Shown here piece after piece: positions 16,896 to 26,641 of a stretch of 54,840 nt of DNA. The notes beneath the pieces are model-generated. The model was given only the letters and a program-made list of their open reading frames with translations, did no database searches and had not been told where the DNA came from. Position 1 is the stretch's first letter; every line of letters starts with the position of its first letter. This stretch comes from Microbispora triticiradicis (lineage in GTDB: Bacteria; Actinomycetota; Actinomycetes; Streptosporangiales; Streptosporangiaceae), in contig QFZU02000002.1 in NCBI GenBank assembly GCA_003260025.2, positions 1 through 54,840 of the forward strand. Direction: 5' to 3'. The position numbers and the translations under genes are program-made.

Positions 16896-16940
16896 GCGCG
16901 GAGTCTAGCAACCGACGATCATGGGCCCTGAGACCCCTCC

Positions 16941-17729
16941 TCAGGAGGGGACGCGGTCGGTGATGGCCTGACGCAGGCCCTGGATCTCCGCGCGCAGGGC
17001 GGCCATCTCGGCCAGCACCTCGACGTCCTCCCGGCGCTCCGCCCTGCGTTCCTCCTGGTTCTCCTCCTCCATCGCGCTGACCACGACCGCGATGAAGAGG
17101 TTGAGCACGACGAAGGTGCAGACCAGCACGAACACGACGAAGTAGACCCAGGCCGAGGGGTGGGTGTCCATGACCTCGCGGTTGATGTCCGACCAGCCGT
17201 CCCCGGTCATGACCTGGAACAGGGTGAACAGCGAGGTCGGCAGGTCGCCGAAGTATTCGGGTGCGGAGGCGCCGTACAGCTTGGTGCCCATTACCGCGGC
17301 GACGTACAGCACGAGGCCGAGCAGGACCACGATCGAGGTCATCCCGGGGATGGCGGTGAGCAGCGCGGAGACCACCCGCCGCAGCGACGGCACCACCGAG
17401 ATCAGCCGCAGCGCCCGCAGCACGCGCAGGGCCCGGAGCACCGACAGCCCGCCCGCCGTGGGAAGGAACGAGACGCCGATGATCAGCGTGTCGAAGACGT
17501 TCCAGGGGTCGCGGAGGAAGCGCCACCGGTAGACGTAGGCCTTGGCGAGGATCTCCGCGACGAAGACGTAGAGCGCGGCGTGGTCGGCGACGTGCAGCAC
17601 AGTGCCGTAGCGGGCTACCGCCCCGGCAGAGGTCTCGACGCCCAGCGTGGCCGCGTTGATCAGGATCACCACGGTGATCGCCTGCTGGAACCGCGGCGAC
17701 TCGATCACCCGGCGGACACGTTCACGCAC
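16941..17729 (-). CDS. Single-domain voltage-gated cation channel (BacNav/Cav-like)
   Basis: 262-residue ion transport protein with six TM segments. S4 (about 96-112) carries four Arg at three-residue spacing (R99, R102, R105, R108). The pore loop reads TLFQVMTGDGWSD, with T175-D181 as the filter. Canonical bacterial sodium channels have TLESWS; here Asp occupies positions 177 and 181. After S6 the acidic/basic stretch MEEENQEERRAERRED and a heptad-like coiled coil (about 235-257) resemble the BacNav C-terminal tetramerisation helix. GTG 17729 has CAGGAG upstream. It sits as a single gene. Ion selectivity is inferred only. Confidence 0.93.
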   Translation of the reverse strand: MRERVRRVIESPRFQQAITVVILINAATLGVETSAGAVARYGTVLHVADHAALYVFVAEILAKAYVYRWRFLRDPWNVFDTLIIGVSFLPTAGGLSVLRALRVLRALRLISVVPSLRRVVSALLTAIPGMTSIVVLLGLVLYVAAVMGTKLYGASAPEYFGDLPTSLFTLFQVMTGDGWSDINREVMDTHPSAWVYFVVFVLVCTFVVLNLFIAVVVSAMEEENQEERRAERREDVEVLAEMAALRAEIQGLRQAITDRVPS

Positions 17730-18033
17730 GAAGGACTCCTGGGGGAGGGAAGATCGCCACAGAGCCTAGTGCCACCGGCCGGCATCTCCGTCTCCGCGCG
17801 GCACGCCCGGCCGGGACGCTTTCGTGATGGCGTCCCGGTGCCGGTGCGCGGCGTACGGAAAAGCTCGACGGCCACGATGAAGGTCACATCCGCGCATGGC
17901 GGACGGAGAGTACGGAGACGGACGACCCGCCGTCGCGGCAGGCCGTATGGGCGGAGGGAGGGAGCCCGGACCAGGGCCCCGCCCGTGACGTCCTCGCTGG
18001 GCGCGGGTCGCCGCTGACGGATCTCCCGGAGCG
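17730..18033. other. 304-bp gap without a convincing gene
   Basis: It contains the promoter side of the channel gene (with the CAGGAG ribosome site) and GC-rich sequence downstream of the sugar dehydrogenase. No supported coding sequence, RNA or clear terminator was seen. Confidence 0.6.
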
Positions 18034-18097
18034 TCACCTGCGCGGGGCGACACGCCAGACGGTGTCACCTGCGCGGGGCGACGCGCCAGACGGTGTC
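18033..18097. repeat. 31-bp tandem duplication at dehydrogenase 3' end
   Basis: The sequence beginning GTCACCTGCGCGGGGCGAC at 18033 is repeated at 18064 with one mismatch (unit 31 bp). Both copies encode the same final residues DTVWRVAPRR followed by a stop, in two different frames, because 31 is one more than a multiple of three. Confidence 0.9.
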
Positions 18098-19479
18098 GCC
18101 CGCGTCGTCGGCGACCAGGAGGCCTCCCGCCTTGTCGAGGGCGACTCCGACGGGGCGTCCATAGGTCGTGCTGTCGCCGGGGTCGGGCTTGAAGCCGGTG
18201 AGGAAGTCCCGCGGCCTGCCGCTGGGCATGCCATGGGCGAACGGCACGTAGACGACCTTGTATCCGACGGGGTCGCCGCGGTTCCAGGACCCGTGCTCAC
18301 CGATGAAAGCGCCGCCCCGGTAGGCCGGGGGAAACGCGGTCCCCGTGGAGAATGCGAGCCCCAGGGGGCGGTGTGGGCGCCCAGTGAGTAGTCCGGTCGC
18401 GACGCCCTGGCGACCAGGTCCGGGCGTGCGGGCGTGACCCGGTCGTCGACGTGGTGCCCCCAGTAGCTCCACGGCCAGCCGTAGAAGTCGCCGTCGCGGA
18501 CCCTCGTCAGGTAGTCCGGGGACACGTCGTCGCCGAGGACGTCGCGTTCGTTGACGACCGCCCAGAGTGTCCCGGTGGCCGGTTCGAGGCCGAGACCGTT
18601 GGGGTTCCTGATCCCGGACGCGTAGACGCGTGCGCCGCCTCCGCCGGGATCGACCTGGAGCACGGCGGCGCGCCCGCGCTCGGCCTCCAGGCCGTGTTCG
18701 CCCGCGTTGCTCCCGGACCCGACCGTGACGTAGAGCTTGGAGCCGTCTGCGGCGGCGAACAGGTTGCGGGTCCAGTGGTTGTTGTATCCGCCGGCCGGCA
18801 GATCGAGGATCTTCTCTCCCGGAGCGGTGATCCGGGTGTCGCCGAGCCGGTACGGGAGGCGCCACACGCCGTCGGTGTTGGCGACGTAGAACATGGCCTC
18901 GGTCCCCGGCGGAGCGTCAGGTTCGACGGCGTACGGCGGCGCCGCCCTCAGCAGGGCCATGCCGAACGGCTGGTTGAGGTGGTCCAGGAACGTGCCGCGG
19001 AAGTCGGCGACGCCGTCGCCGTCGGTGTCCCGCAGCAAGGTGATCCGGTTCGCGCTCCGTTCCCGCGTCGCGCCGTCGTTGCGGCGCAGCCAGGACAGCA
19101 CGCTCATCACGATCGACTCGGCGGGCTTCGGCGAGGTGGCGGATTCGGCGACGAGCACGTCGCCGCCGGGAAGCAGGTAGAGCCAGCGAGGGTGATCCAG
19201 CCCGCCCGCGAACCGGGTGACGGTGAAACCTTCGGGCGCGGTGGGCGTCACACCGGCGGGCCAGCCCACGACGTCGGGCGCCTCGACCTTCGGGATGGGG
19301 AACGTGTCCGGCTCCTCGAGCCGGGGATCCGCCCCCAGGCGCGCCTCCGTCTGAGGCGGGCCGCCGCGTCCGACGGCGGCGAAGACCCCCGCCGTCGCGA
19401 GGACGGCGAGCAGGACCAGCGCGAGGAGGGCGCGGACCGCGATCCGCGCCAACCGGCGGCGCCTCACCTCCGGGGACAT
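18065..19479 (-). pseudogene. PQQ-dependent sugar (sorbosone) dehydrogenase, frameshifted
   Basis: Beta-propeller dehydrogenase of the soluble glucose/L-sorbosone dehydrogenase family. N-terminal TM anchor (about 10-32), then GFTVTRFAGGLDHPRWLYLLPGG, DTDGDGVAD (calcium-type loop), AGGYNNHWTRNL and GSNAGEHGLEAERGRAA. Reading frame 1 is coherent to about SLGAHTAP. After the five-G run at 18364-18368 the family sequence (GLAFSTGTAFPPAYRG, IGEHGSWNRGDPVGYKVV) continues in another frame to the stop at 18065. Adding one base restores about 471 residues. The shift may be a sequencing error in a homopolymer, or a real inactivation. Without correction, the first frame ends at 18034 inside the duplicated tail. 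Confidence 0.85.
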
Positions 19480-19937
19480 CTCGCACCTCCCGGCGACGGC
19501 GGGGAGATCGGCGAGGACGTACGGCCCGGCGGCCGGCGAAGTGGCCGACCCGGAGGATCCGCGTGTTCCACGGCATGACCTTTCGACGGCGGTCTCACGA
19601 CGACTCCCACCGTGGTGGATCAGCGGGGTGCGCGGACTCCGTCCATGGGCGCGTCATGGTGACCGCTCGGCCCGGCCGGCCTCGCCTGCCGGGTCGGCCG
19701 GACGGGCCACCTGGCGGAGTCGTACCGGCCGTTCGGAGGAGCCGGATGTGCAGGCCGGGACCATCCGATCCGCCGCGGCGGCTCACGTCGGCGAGCCTGG
19801 CGGCGGCAGGTGGCGGGTGGCGGGGCGGCGGGGGGTCAGGGCGCGGCGGGATGAGGCGGGTGACGAGGTCAGACGGGTGAGTGGCTGCTCAGCGGATGGC
19901 AGAGCCTGCGCGCGGCGAGATCGGCGCGGCCAGGGGC
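19480..19937. other. 458-bp gap without a convincing gene
   Basis: It lies between two minus-strand genes. It must hold the promoter of the sugar dehydrogenase and the 3' end of the ROK gene transcript. The open frames here are antisense-like and have no recognisable domains. No hairpin with strong support was found. Confidence 0.6.
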
Positions 19938-21089
19938 TCAGCGGGCGGCGGCGTCGACGGCCTGGGCGGACAGCACGTGGTCGAGGACCATGAGGGCGCA
20001 GCCGGTGATCCCGGCACCCGGCCCGAGGCGGCCGCGCTCGATGCGCAGGCTGCGGGTGGCGAGCTGGGTGGAGCGCCGGTAGACGATCTCGCGTACGCCC
20101 GACACCAGCGGCTGGAACATCTCGGCGACGTCGCCACCGAGGACCACGACGGCGGGGTTGAGCAGGTTGACCGCACCGGAGATGACCTCGCCCAGCCAGC
20201 GGCCCGCCTGCCGTACGACGGCCATGGTCTCGGCGTCACCGGCCCGCACCAGGGCGGTCACGTCGGCGAGGGACGCGACGTCGCGGCCCTTGGCGCGCAG
20301 GTCGCGCAGGATCGCGGTGCCGCTGGCCACCGAGTCGACGCAGTCGAGGTTGCCGCAGCGGCACAGCACGCCGCCGCCGTCCCGCACCGGGATGTGCCCG
20401 ATCTCTCCGGCCGCGCCGAGCGCGCCGCGCAGGATGCCGCCGCCGGAGATCACTCCCGCGCCGATCCGGGTGGAGACCTTGACGAACAACAGGTCGTCGA
20501 GCTCGGCGGCGTAGACGCTCCGGTGCTCGCCCATCGCGATGACGTTCACGTCGTTGTCGACGAGCACCGGCACGCCGAACCGCTCGGAGATGACGGGCGG
20601 GATCACCACGCCGGTCCAGCTCGCCATGACGCGGGCGCTCTCGACCCGTCCCGCCGCGAACTCCACGGTGGCCGGGACGCCGAGGCCGATGCCGGCCACG
20701 TTGCCGCGCCCGTCCAGCAGCTTCTCCCAGGTGTCCATGAGCAGGGGAAGCACGACGCCCGGGCCCTCCTCGACGTCGATGTCGATGTCGGTGCGGTGCA
20801 GCACCTCCCCCGCGAGGTCGCAGATCGCGATCTGGGTGCGGCGGGCGCCGAGCGAGGCCACCGGGACGACTCCCCCGCCGGCGTGGAACCGCAGCCGCAT
20901 GGGCGGGCGGCCGCCGGTGGACGGCCCCTCGGCGTCCTCCACGATCAGCCCGCGCTGGAGCAGGTCGGAGACGCGGTGCGCGACGGCCGGCCGGGACAGG
21001 CCGGTCACGCGGCCGATGTCGGCGCGCGTCACCGCCTCCCCGCTGCGGATGAGCTGGAGGACTTCACCAGGAGTGGCTAAACGTGACAT
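19938..21089 (-). CDS. ROK-family transcriptional regulator
   Basis: 383-residue NagC/XylR-type repressor. An N-terminal winged HTH (VTRADIGRVTGLSRPAVAHRVSDLLQRGL) is fused to a sugar-kinase-like ROK domain. The ROK part has GIGLGVPATVEF, LVDNDVNVIAMGEH, AAGEIGHIPV and the zinc-binding cluster CRCGNLDCVDS. ATG 21089 is chosen by homology of the N-terminus; a GTG at 21107 is possible and neither has a good ribosome site. It is divergent from the edd-glk-eda operon, so it very likely represses it and senses a hexose or ED intermediate (inference). Confidence 0.94.
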   Translation of the reverse strand: MSRLATPGEVLQLIRSGEAVTRADIGRVTGLSRPAVAHRVSDLLQRGLIVEDAEGPSTGGRPPMRLRFHAGGGVVPVASLGARRTQIAICDLAGEVLHRTDIDIDVEEGPGVVLPLLMDTWEKLLDGRGNVAGIGLGVPATVEFAAGRVESARVMASWTGVVIPPVISERFGVPVLVDNDVNVIAMGEHRSVYAAELDDLLFVKVSTRIGAGVISGGGILRGALGAAGEIGHIPVRDGGGVLCRCGNLDCVDSVASGTAILRDLRAKGRDVASLADVTALVRAGDAETMAVVRQAGRWLGEVISGAVNLLNPAVVVLGGDVAEMFQPLVSGVREIVYRRSTQLATRSLRIERGRLGPGAGITGCALMVLDHVLSAQAVDAAAR

Positions 21090-21333
21090 CAAGCAGAAGT
21101 GAAGCACACACGCTCACCGAAGTTCAATGACTTATTCATTTCGAGTTACAAAACTAGGCTTGATAACTGGCATAACTACCCGATACTGTCCCTCCTGTGC
21201 CGGATCGACGCCTTCGCCCGGTCAGCGGACGTGGCGTCGGGCCGGGCACGAGATCGACCTCGCCGGTGCCAGGGGGCTCCGGCGGTAGCAGGACCCGCCG
21301 CAGCGGCCGCGCCCGGCACGAGGAGGACCTTCC
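21090..21333. promoter_or_regulatory. Divergent control region, ROK regulator / edd operon
   Basis: This is an AT-rich patch in otherwise GC-rich DNA. A plausible edd promoter is TTGATA (21160-21165), 18 bp, TACTGT (21184-21189). Upstream are two inverted repeats, AATGA-N5-TCATT (21126-21140) and AGTT-N4-AACT (21144-21155), which are candidate ROK operators. A long leader follows to GTG 21334, which has GAGGAGG just upstream. Confidence 0.5.
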
Positions 21334-23175
21334 GTGACTGACCCCGTGATTTCCCCTGTGGTCTCCGAGGTCACCCACCGTGTCGTCACGCGCAGCCGCG
21401 ACACCCGCCGGGCCTACCTGGAGCGGGTGCGTCGCGCCGGGGCCGAACTGCGCGAGCGGGGGCCGGCCCGGGGGCGGCTCGCCTGCGCCAACCTGGCCCA
21501 CGGCTTCGCCGCCGCCCCAGCCGAGGACAAGCTCGACCTGCGGGGCGCGGCCAAGCCCGGCGTGGCCATCGTGACCTCGTACAACGACATGCTGTCAGCG
21601 CACCAGCCGTACGAGACGTACCCGCCGGAGCTCAAGCGGGCGGTCCGCGAGGCGGGCGGCGTGGCGCAGGTGGCGGGTGGCGTGCCCGCTATGTGCGACG
21701 GCGTGACCCAGGGCCGCGCCGGCATGGAGCTGTCCCTCTACAGCCGCGACCTGATCGCCATGGCGACCGCGATCGCGCTGTCGCACGACATGTTCGACGC
21801 GGCCCTGCTGCTCGGGGTCTGCGACAAGATCGTCCCGGGGCTGCTCGTCGGCGCGTTACGCTTCGGCCATCTGCCCGCGGTATTCGTGCCCGCCGGGCCG
21901 ATGACCTCCGGCCTGCCCAACAAGGTCAAGGCCCGGGCCCGGCAGGCCTTCGCCGAGGGCAAGATCGGCCGTGGCGAGATGCTCGACGCCGAGGCGGCCT
22001 CCTACCACTCCCCCGGCACCTGCACCTTCTACGGCACCGCCAACTCCAACCAGCTTCTGATGGAGGTCATGGGGCTCCACCTGCCGGGCGCGACGTTCGT
22101 CAACCCGCACACCGAGCTGCGGCAGGCGCTGACCCGGGCGGCGGCGCGGCGGGCCGTGGAGATCACCCCGCACGGCGAGGAGTACACCCCGCTCGGCGAG
22201 GTCGTGGACGAGAAGGCGATCGTCAACGCGGTCGTCGCGCTGCTCGCCTCGGGCGGCTCCACCAACCACACGATGCACCTGGTCACGATGGCGGCCGCCG
22301 CCGGGATCACCCTGACCTGGGATGACATGGCCGCCCTGTCCAAGGTCGTGCCGCTGATCACCCGGATGTACCCCAACGGCCAGGCGGACGTGAACCACTT
22401 CCACGCCGCGGGCGGCATGGCGGTGTTCATCGGCGACCTGCTGGACGCCGGGCTCCTCCACGCCGACGTGCTGACCGTGGCCGGGCGCGGACTCGGCCAC
22501 TACCGCACGGCTCCCGCCCTGAAGGAGGGCGTGCTGGTGTGGGAGGAGCGGACCGAGCCCAGCACCGACCCCGACGTCCTGCGGCCGGTCGCCGAGCCGT
22601 TCTCCCCCGACGGGGGCATCCACATGCTGTCGGGCAACCTGGGCCGCGCGGTGAGCAAGGTCTCCGCCGTCAAACCCGAGCACCTGGTCATCGAGGCCCC
22701 GGCCCTGGTGTTCGACGACCAGCTCGACCTGCTCGCCGCGTTCGACCGGGGCGAGCTGAACGGGCGGGACTTCGTCGCGGTCGTCCGCTACCAGGGTCCC
22801 CGCGCCAACGGCATGCCGGAGCTGCACAAGCTCACGCCGCCGCTGGCCGTGCTGCTCGACCGCGGCCAGAAGGTCGCGATCGTGACCGACGGCCGCATGT
22901 CCGGCGCCTCGGGGAAGGTCCCCGCGGCGATCCACCTCTCCCCCGAGGCCGCCGACGGCGGGCCGATCGCGCTGCTGCGCGACGGCGACGTGATCCGCCT
23001 CGACTCCGCCGCCGGGACGCTCACCGTGCTCGCCGACCTCACCGGACGCACACCCGAGGGCGCGCCCCTGACCGACGAGCAGTGGACCGGCACCGGCCGC
23101 GACCTGTTCGCCTCCTTCCGCCGCACGGTCGGCCCCGCCGAGCGCGGCGCGAGCGTCTTCGGGGGCACCGCATGA
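21334..23175 (+). CDS. edd: Phosphogluconate dehydratase (Entner-Doudoroff)
   Basis: 613-residue IlvD/Edd family dehydratase, converting 6-phosphogluconate to KDPG in the cytoplasm with an Fe-S cluster. Seen: [62 protein letters not shown] and the C-terminal [18 protein letters not shown]. The Cys residues in [12 protein letters not shown] and GTCTFYG are the expected cluster ligands. Length is normal for Edd (about 600) and longer than typical IlvD. GTG start with GAGGAGG upstream. The stop overlaps glk by 4 nt. Confidence 0.97.
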   Translation: MTDPVISPVVSEVTHRVVTRSRDTRRAYLERVRRAGAELRERGPARGRLACANLAHGFAAAPAEDKLDLRGAAKPGVAIVTSYNDMLSAHQPYETYPPELKRAVREAGGVAQVAGGVPAMCDGVTQGRAGMELSLYSRDLIAMATAIALSHDMFDAALLLGVCDKIVPGLLVGALRFGHLPAVFVPAGPMTSGLPNKVKARARQAFAEGKIGRGEMLDAEAASYHSPGTCTFYGTANSNQLLMEVMGLHLPGATFVNPHTELRQALTRAAARRAVEITPHGEEYTPLGEVVDEKAIVNAVVALLASGGSTNHTMHLVTMAAAAGITLTWDDMAALSKVVPLITRMYPNGQADVNHFHAAGGMAVFIGDLLDAGLLHADVLTVAGRGLGHYRTAPALKEGVLVWEERTEPSTDPDVLRPVAEPFSPDGGIHMLSGNLGRAVSKVSAVKPEHLVIEAPALVFDDQLDLLAAFDRGELNGRDFVAVVRYQGPRANGMPELHKLTPPLAVLLDRGQKVAIVTDGRMSGASGKVPAAIHLSPEAADGGPIALLRDGDVIRLDSAAGTLTVLADLTGRTPEGAPLTDEQWTGTGRDLFASFRRTVGPAERGASVFGGTA

Positions 23176-24227
23176 GCCTGCCCTGGCTGGTCGCCGACGT
23201 GGGCGGCACCAACGCCCGGTTCGGTTTGGTGACCCGGCGCGGAGGGCAGCCGGAGGCGGTAACCGTACTCGACGTTTCCCAGCATCTCGGCCTTGCCGAT
23301 GCCGTAGCCGCCTATCTCGCAGACCATGCGGGCGGAGTTCGGCCGGGGGCCGCGTGCCTGGCGATCGCCGGTCCGGTCGACAGGGACCGGTACCGGCTGA
23401 CGAACGCGGGATGGTCGGGTTCCGTGAACGACCTGGGCATCCCGCGTACGGTGCTCCTCAACGACTTCGAGGCCCTCGCGATCTCGCTGCCCCACCTCGC
23501 GGGCAATGATCTCGTGTCGCTCGGCGGCCCCCCGCCGTCGCCCGGCCTGACGAAGGCCGTGCTGGGCCCGGGCACCGGACTCGGGGTGGCGGGGCTGGTC
23601 CCCGTACGGGAGGGCTGGCTGCCCGTGGCCGGCGAGGGCGGGCACGTGGCGGTCCCGGTCGTGACGGACCTGGAGATGGAGATCGTGCGGGCGCTGCGCG
23701 CCGACGGCCTGCCGTACGTGGACGCCGAGCACCTGCTGTCGGGCACCGGGCTGCCGCGCCTGCACCGCGGCCTCGCGCTCGTACGCGGCGTCGCGCCGGA
23801 CGCGTGGACGGCTCCCCAGGAGACAGCCCAGGAGACGTCCCGGGCGGCGGGTACCCTGACGACGGGAGCCCGGGCGACGGCGGCCGGGGCCGCGGCGGCC
23901 GGGTTGACGGCGGCGCAGATCACCGCGTCGGACGACCCGCTGTGCGTCGAGACCGTGGAGGTCTTCCTCGCGCTGCTCGGCGGGTTCGCCGGCGGCGTGG
24001 CCCTGACGTTCGGCGCGCGGGGCGGGGTCTACCTGGGCGGCGGCGTGCTGCCCCGGCTGGCCGCGCGCATCCCGGGCAGCGCGTTCCGGGCCCGGTTCGA
24101 GACGACCGCTCCGGCGCTGAAGGACTACGCCGCCGCGATCCCGACCTCGCTGATCGTCGCCGAGCAGCCGGCGCTGACGGGTGCGGCCGCCTGGCTCGCC
24201 CAACGATTCCCCGAAGTGGAGCTGTGA
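23172..24227 (+). CDS. glk: Glucokinase (Glk/hexokinase family)
   Basis: 351-residue glucokinase of the proteobacterial-type family (not the ROK glucokinase usual in actinobacteria). Seen: [14 protein letters not shown] (phosphate 1), [22 protein letters not shown] with catalytic Asp, [21 protein letters not shown] and [13 protein letters not shown]. Residues about 215-250 are an extra Thr/Ala/Gln-rich low-complexity insertion within the small helical domain. Start and stop overlap edd (ATGA) and eda (TGATG), so the three proteins are translationally coupled. Confidence 0.95.
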   Translation: MSLPWLVADVGGTNARFGLVTRRGGQPEAVTVLDVSQHLGLADAVAAYLADHAGGVRPGAACLAIAGPVDRDRYRLTNAGWSGSVNDLGIPRTVLLNDFEALAISLPHLAGNDLVSLGGPPPSPGLTKAVLGPGTGLGVAGLVPVREGWLPVAGEGGHVAVPVVTDLEMEIVRALRADGLPYVDAEHLLSGTGLPRLHRGLALVRGVAPDAWTAPQETAQETSRAAGTLTTGARATAAGAAAAGLTAAQITASDDPLCVETVEVFLALLGGFAGGVALTFGARGGVYLGGGVLPRLAARIPGSAFRARFETTAPALKDYAAAIPTSLIVAEQPALTGAAAWLAQRFPEVEL

Positions 24228-24844
24228 TGAGCAACCTTCTCGACCTCGCGCCGGTCGTCCCGGTGGTCGTCCTCGACGACGCGGAGAGCGCCGTCCCCCT
24301 CGCCCGGGCGCTGGTGGCGGGCGGCCTGCCGGTGATCGAGGTGACGCTGCGCACCCCGGCCGCCCTCGACGCGATCCGGCGGATCGCCGCCGAGGTGCCG
24401 GAGGCCGTGATCGGTGCGGGCACCGTACGGTCGCCGGAGGACGTGGAGTCCGCGGTCGCGGCGGGTTCCCGGTTCCTCGTCTCCCCCGGCACCACCCCCG
24501 GGCTGCTCGCGGCCATGCTCGCCTCGGGTGTGCCGTTCCTGCCGGGCGTGGCCACGGCCACCGAGGCGATGACGCTGGCCGAGCGCGGCGTGCGTGAGCT
24601 GAAGTTCTTCCCGGCGGAGCCGGCCGGCGGCGTCTCCTACCTCAAGGCGCTGAGCGGCCCGCTGCCCGACGTCCGGTTCTGCCCCACCGGCGGGATCACC
24701 CCCGCGAGCGCGCTGTCCTATCTGGCCCTGTCCAACGTGGGGTGCGTGGGCGGAAGCTGGCTGACACCGCGTAGCCTGGTGTCCGCAGGCGACTTCGCGA
24801 GGATCGAGAAGCTCGCCGCCGAGGCCGCGGCGCTGCGTCCCTGA
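24227..24844 (+). CDS. eda: KDPG/KHG aldolase
   Basis: 205-residue class I aldolase that splits KDPG to pyruvate and glyceraldehyde-3-phosphate. Seen: [16 protein letters not shown] with catalytic Glu38, [36 protein letters not shown] with Schiff-base Lys126, and [17 protein letters not shown]. It is the last gene of the edd-glk-eda operon; the ATG overlaps the glk stop by one base. zwf and pgl are not in the window, so glucose-6-phosphate must be oxidised by genes elsewhere. Confidence 0.97.
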   Translation: MSNLLDLAPVVPVVVLDDAESAVPLARALVAGGLPVIEVTLRTPAALDAIRRIAAEVPEAVIGAGTVRSPEDVESAVAAGSRFLVSPGTTPGLLAAMLASGVPFLPGVATATEAMTLAERGVRELKFFPAEPAGGVSYLKALSGPLPDVRFCPTGGITPASALSYLALSNVGCVGGSWLTPRSLVSAGDFARIEKLAAEAAALRP

Positions 24845-25207
24845 GCCCCTTTCGCCCGCACGGAATCCCCGACCGGCCCTCCGTGGCCGCGGCGGGACCC
24901 CGAGCGGGCCCGCGGGGCCCGGGGCCTTCCCGCGCCCGACCGCACAAGCTCGCCGGCCGAGCCACCCTCCCTCGGTGACGCCGGTGGCCATGCTCGTGGA
25001 CCGTGACCCGGCCACACGTTCATGGACTCCGGGCCCGTGCGCCGCTCACCCGCGGCGTGCGGGCCCTCTCCCTTCAAGGCGTGCTCCCGTAACGGCCGGA
25101 GAGCGGCGCGGCTCGCCGACCCCGGGGGCGTGCGCGTCGTGGATCCGCTGGTGGTCCCCGGCGCGGCAGGCTTCGGCCGGCGACGTGGCCCCACGGCCGG
25201 GTCGCGG
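24845..25207. other. 363-bp gap after the ED operon
   Basis: Convergent region between eda and the GntR gene. It contains the hairpin listed separately and otherwise nothing with coding support. Confidence 0.55.
24905..24921. terminator. GC hairpin downstream of eda
   Basis: CGGGCCC-GCG-GGGCCCG, a perfect 7-bp stem about 60 nt after the eda stop. There is no T-run, as is common in actinobacteria. Weak candidate for the operon terminator. Confidence 0.35.
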
Positions 25208-25585
25208 TCATGACGAGGCCGGTGTCACCGTCCCAGAGGTCAGCGCCGCCTGCACGATGCGGATCGCCTCGCCCGTGTCGATGCCGACGCTGGCGATCAC
25301 GGCCGCGTAGTCGGCGGCGGCCCGGCGGGCCCGCTCCAGGCCATCTTCGCCGGCGGCCGACACGAACGAACCCGCCCGCCCCCGCGTTTCGATCAGCCCC
25401 GCCTCCTCCAGTTCCCGGTACGCCCGGCCGACCGTGTTCACGGCCAGACCAAGGTTGGCCGCGAGCTGCCGGATAGTCGGAAGGCGGGTGCCCACGGCCA
25501 GCGTGCGATCCTGAATCTGCCGGGCGAGCTGGGCTCGCAGCTGCTCGAACGGCGGCACCGGCGAGGCCGCGTCGATGACGATCAT
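25208..25585 (-). CDS. GntR-family regulator, YtrA type
   Basis: 125-residue regulator consisting of a GntR winged helix (PPFEQLRAQLARQIQDRTLAVGTRLPTIRQLA in pieces, with LGLAVNTVGRAYRELEEAGLIETRGRAGSFV as the recognition part) and a short C-terminal helix pair without an effector domain. This is the YtrA subgroup. ATG 25585 overlaps the stop of the upstream membrane-protein gene by 4 nt (ATGA), so it probably regulates this two-gene operon. YtrA regulators usually control membrane transport genes, in keeping with the partner. Confidence 0.93.
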   Translation of the reverse strand: MIVIDAASPVPPFEQLRAQLARQIQDRTLAVGTRLPTIRQLAANLGLAVNTVGRAYRELEEAGLIETRGRAGSFVSAAGEDGLERARRAAADYAAVIASVGIDTGEAIRIVQAALTSGTVTPASS

Positions 25586-26397
25586 CGGACGCTCATCACC
25601 CGCCGGGCCACCGTCGCGCTCGACGGCGTCCTGGCACGGAGCGCGACGTACGCGACCATACCCAAGATCACGTTGGCGACCGCAGCGGCGCTCCACCAGC
25701 CGGGCGCGGTGCCGAACAGCAGCACCATGGGCAGCGACCACTGCACGCTCGGTGTGATGAGGTCACGGGCATCCTCGACGCGCATGATGACGTCGGCGGT
25801 CAGCGACTCCTCGTCCTCCGCCACGACCGGGCGCCGCAGCAGGTGGCGCAGTTGCACGGCGGTGATGACCGTCACGCCGAGCAGGCCGATCAGCAGGACG
25901 ACGGCCAGTTGCCGCACGGTAGGGCCGGGAACGGCCAGCGCGCTCCCTGCCAGCGCCATCGCGCCGGCGAGCGTGGCGACCGCGAAGACGGCGTACGGCA
26001 GGCCGAGCACGGTCCGCCAGCTGGGCTGGATCGGATGGGCGGCCCTGCGGGACAGCGTCGCGGCCGCCCGCTGATCGACGCGTCGCACCCACCAGTCGAG
26101 CAGCGATTGCGCGAGCAGCAGCCCGGCCACCAGCGCGGTCAGGGCCAGCAGCGGCAGCGGGCGATGCGGCTCGCGGCCGTCGAAGGCGGGAACGGCGGCG
26201 AGCGCGCTCGCGACGATCAGCAGGGCCGGAATCATCGCAGCGGCGAGGCGGGCACGTCCCCGGACCGCCAGCCGGCCGGCCAGCAGCCGGGTCGCGCGGG
26301 CACCGGACAGGCCGTGCCGGGCCAGCCATGCGTCCGCCAGTCGCAGGTCGGTCGCACGCGCCGACGGGCTGGCGTCCGGTAACGGTTCCTGGGCCAT
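25582..26397 (-). CDS. Multi-pass membrane protein of unknown function
   Basis: 271-residue integral membrane protein not matched to a known family by eye. About six hydrophobic segments are seen (for example AAMIPALLIVASALAAV, LLALTALVAGLLLAQSL, AVFAVATLAGAMALAGS, LAVVLLIGLLGVTVIT and two near the C-terminus). There are no ATPase, enzymatic or ligand motifs. ATG 26397 has GGAGG 6 nt upstream. It forms an operon with the following YtrA-type GntR gene. Confidence 0.85.
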   Translation of the reverse strand: MAQEPLPDASPSARATDLRLADAWLARHGLSGARATRLLAGRLAVRGRARLAAAMIPALLIVASALAAVPAFDGREPHRPLPLLALTALVAGLLLAQSLLDWWVRRVDQRAAATLSRRAAHPIQPSWRTVLGLPYAVFAVATLAGAMALAGSALAVPGPTVRQLAVVLLIGLLGVTVITAVQLRHLLRRPVVAEDEESLTADVIMRVEDARDLITPSVQWSLPMVLLFGTAPGWWSAAAVANVILGMVAYVALRARTPSSATVARRVMSVR

Positions 26398-26641
26398 AAC
26401 CCCTCCTTTTGTCGCAACGTTTGTATCAACATCATGAGACATGCCTTAAGACAAAGTCAACGCCCGTGGTGCGGTGAAGGCAGCCGGGTGCATGAGGATC
26501 ACGTGCCGGAGCAGCGCTGACCGCGGAGCCCGCCGGCGGATGAGAGTGCCGTACGGACCGCATGCCTGACCGAGGGCGCTCGACGCCTACTGTTCACCTT
26601 CGAAGGCGCAACCGGGGGCCGGTGATCGCCGTCTCCCTAGT
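26398..26641. promoter_or_regulatory. Divergent promoter region
   Basis: AT-rich patch 26405-26460 upstream of the membrane-protein/GntR operon. On the minus strand it contains TTGACT and TTGATAC boxes, probably the operon promoter. Exact boxes are uncertain. Confidence 0.35.

Noticed and set aside
24975..25310. Plus-strand frame in the gap after eda
   Set aside because: Arg/Pro-rich composition and overlap with the GntR gene indicate an antisense shadow.
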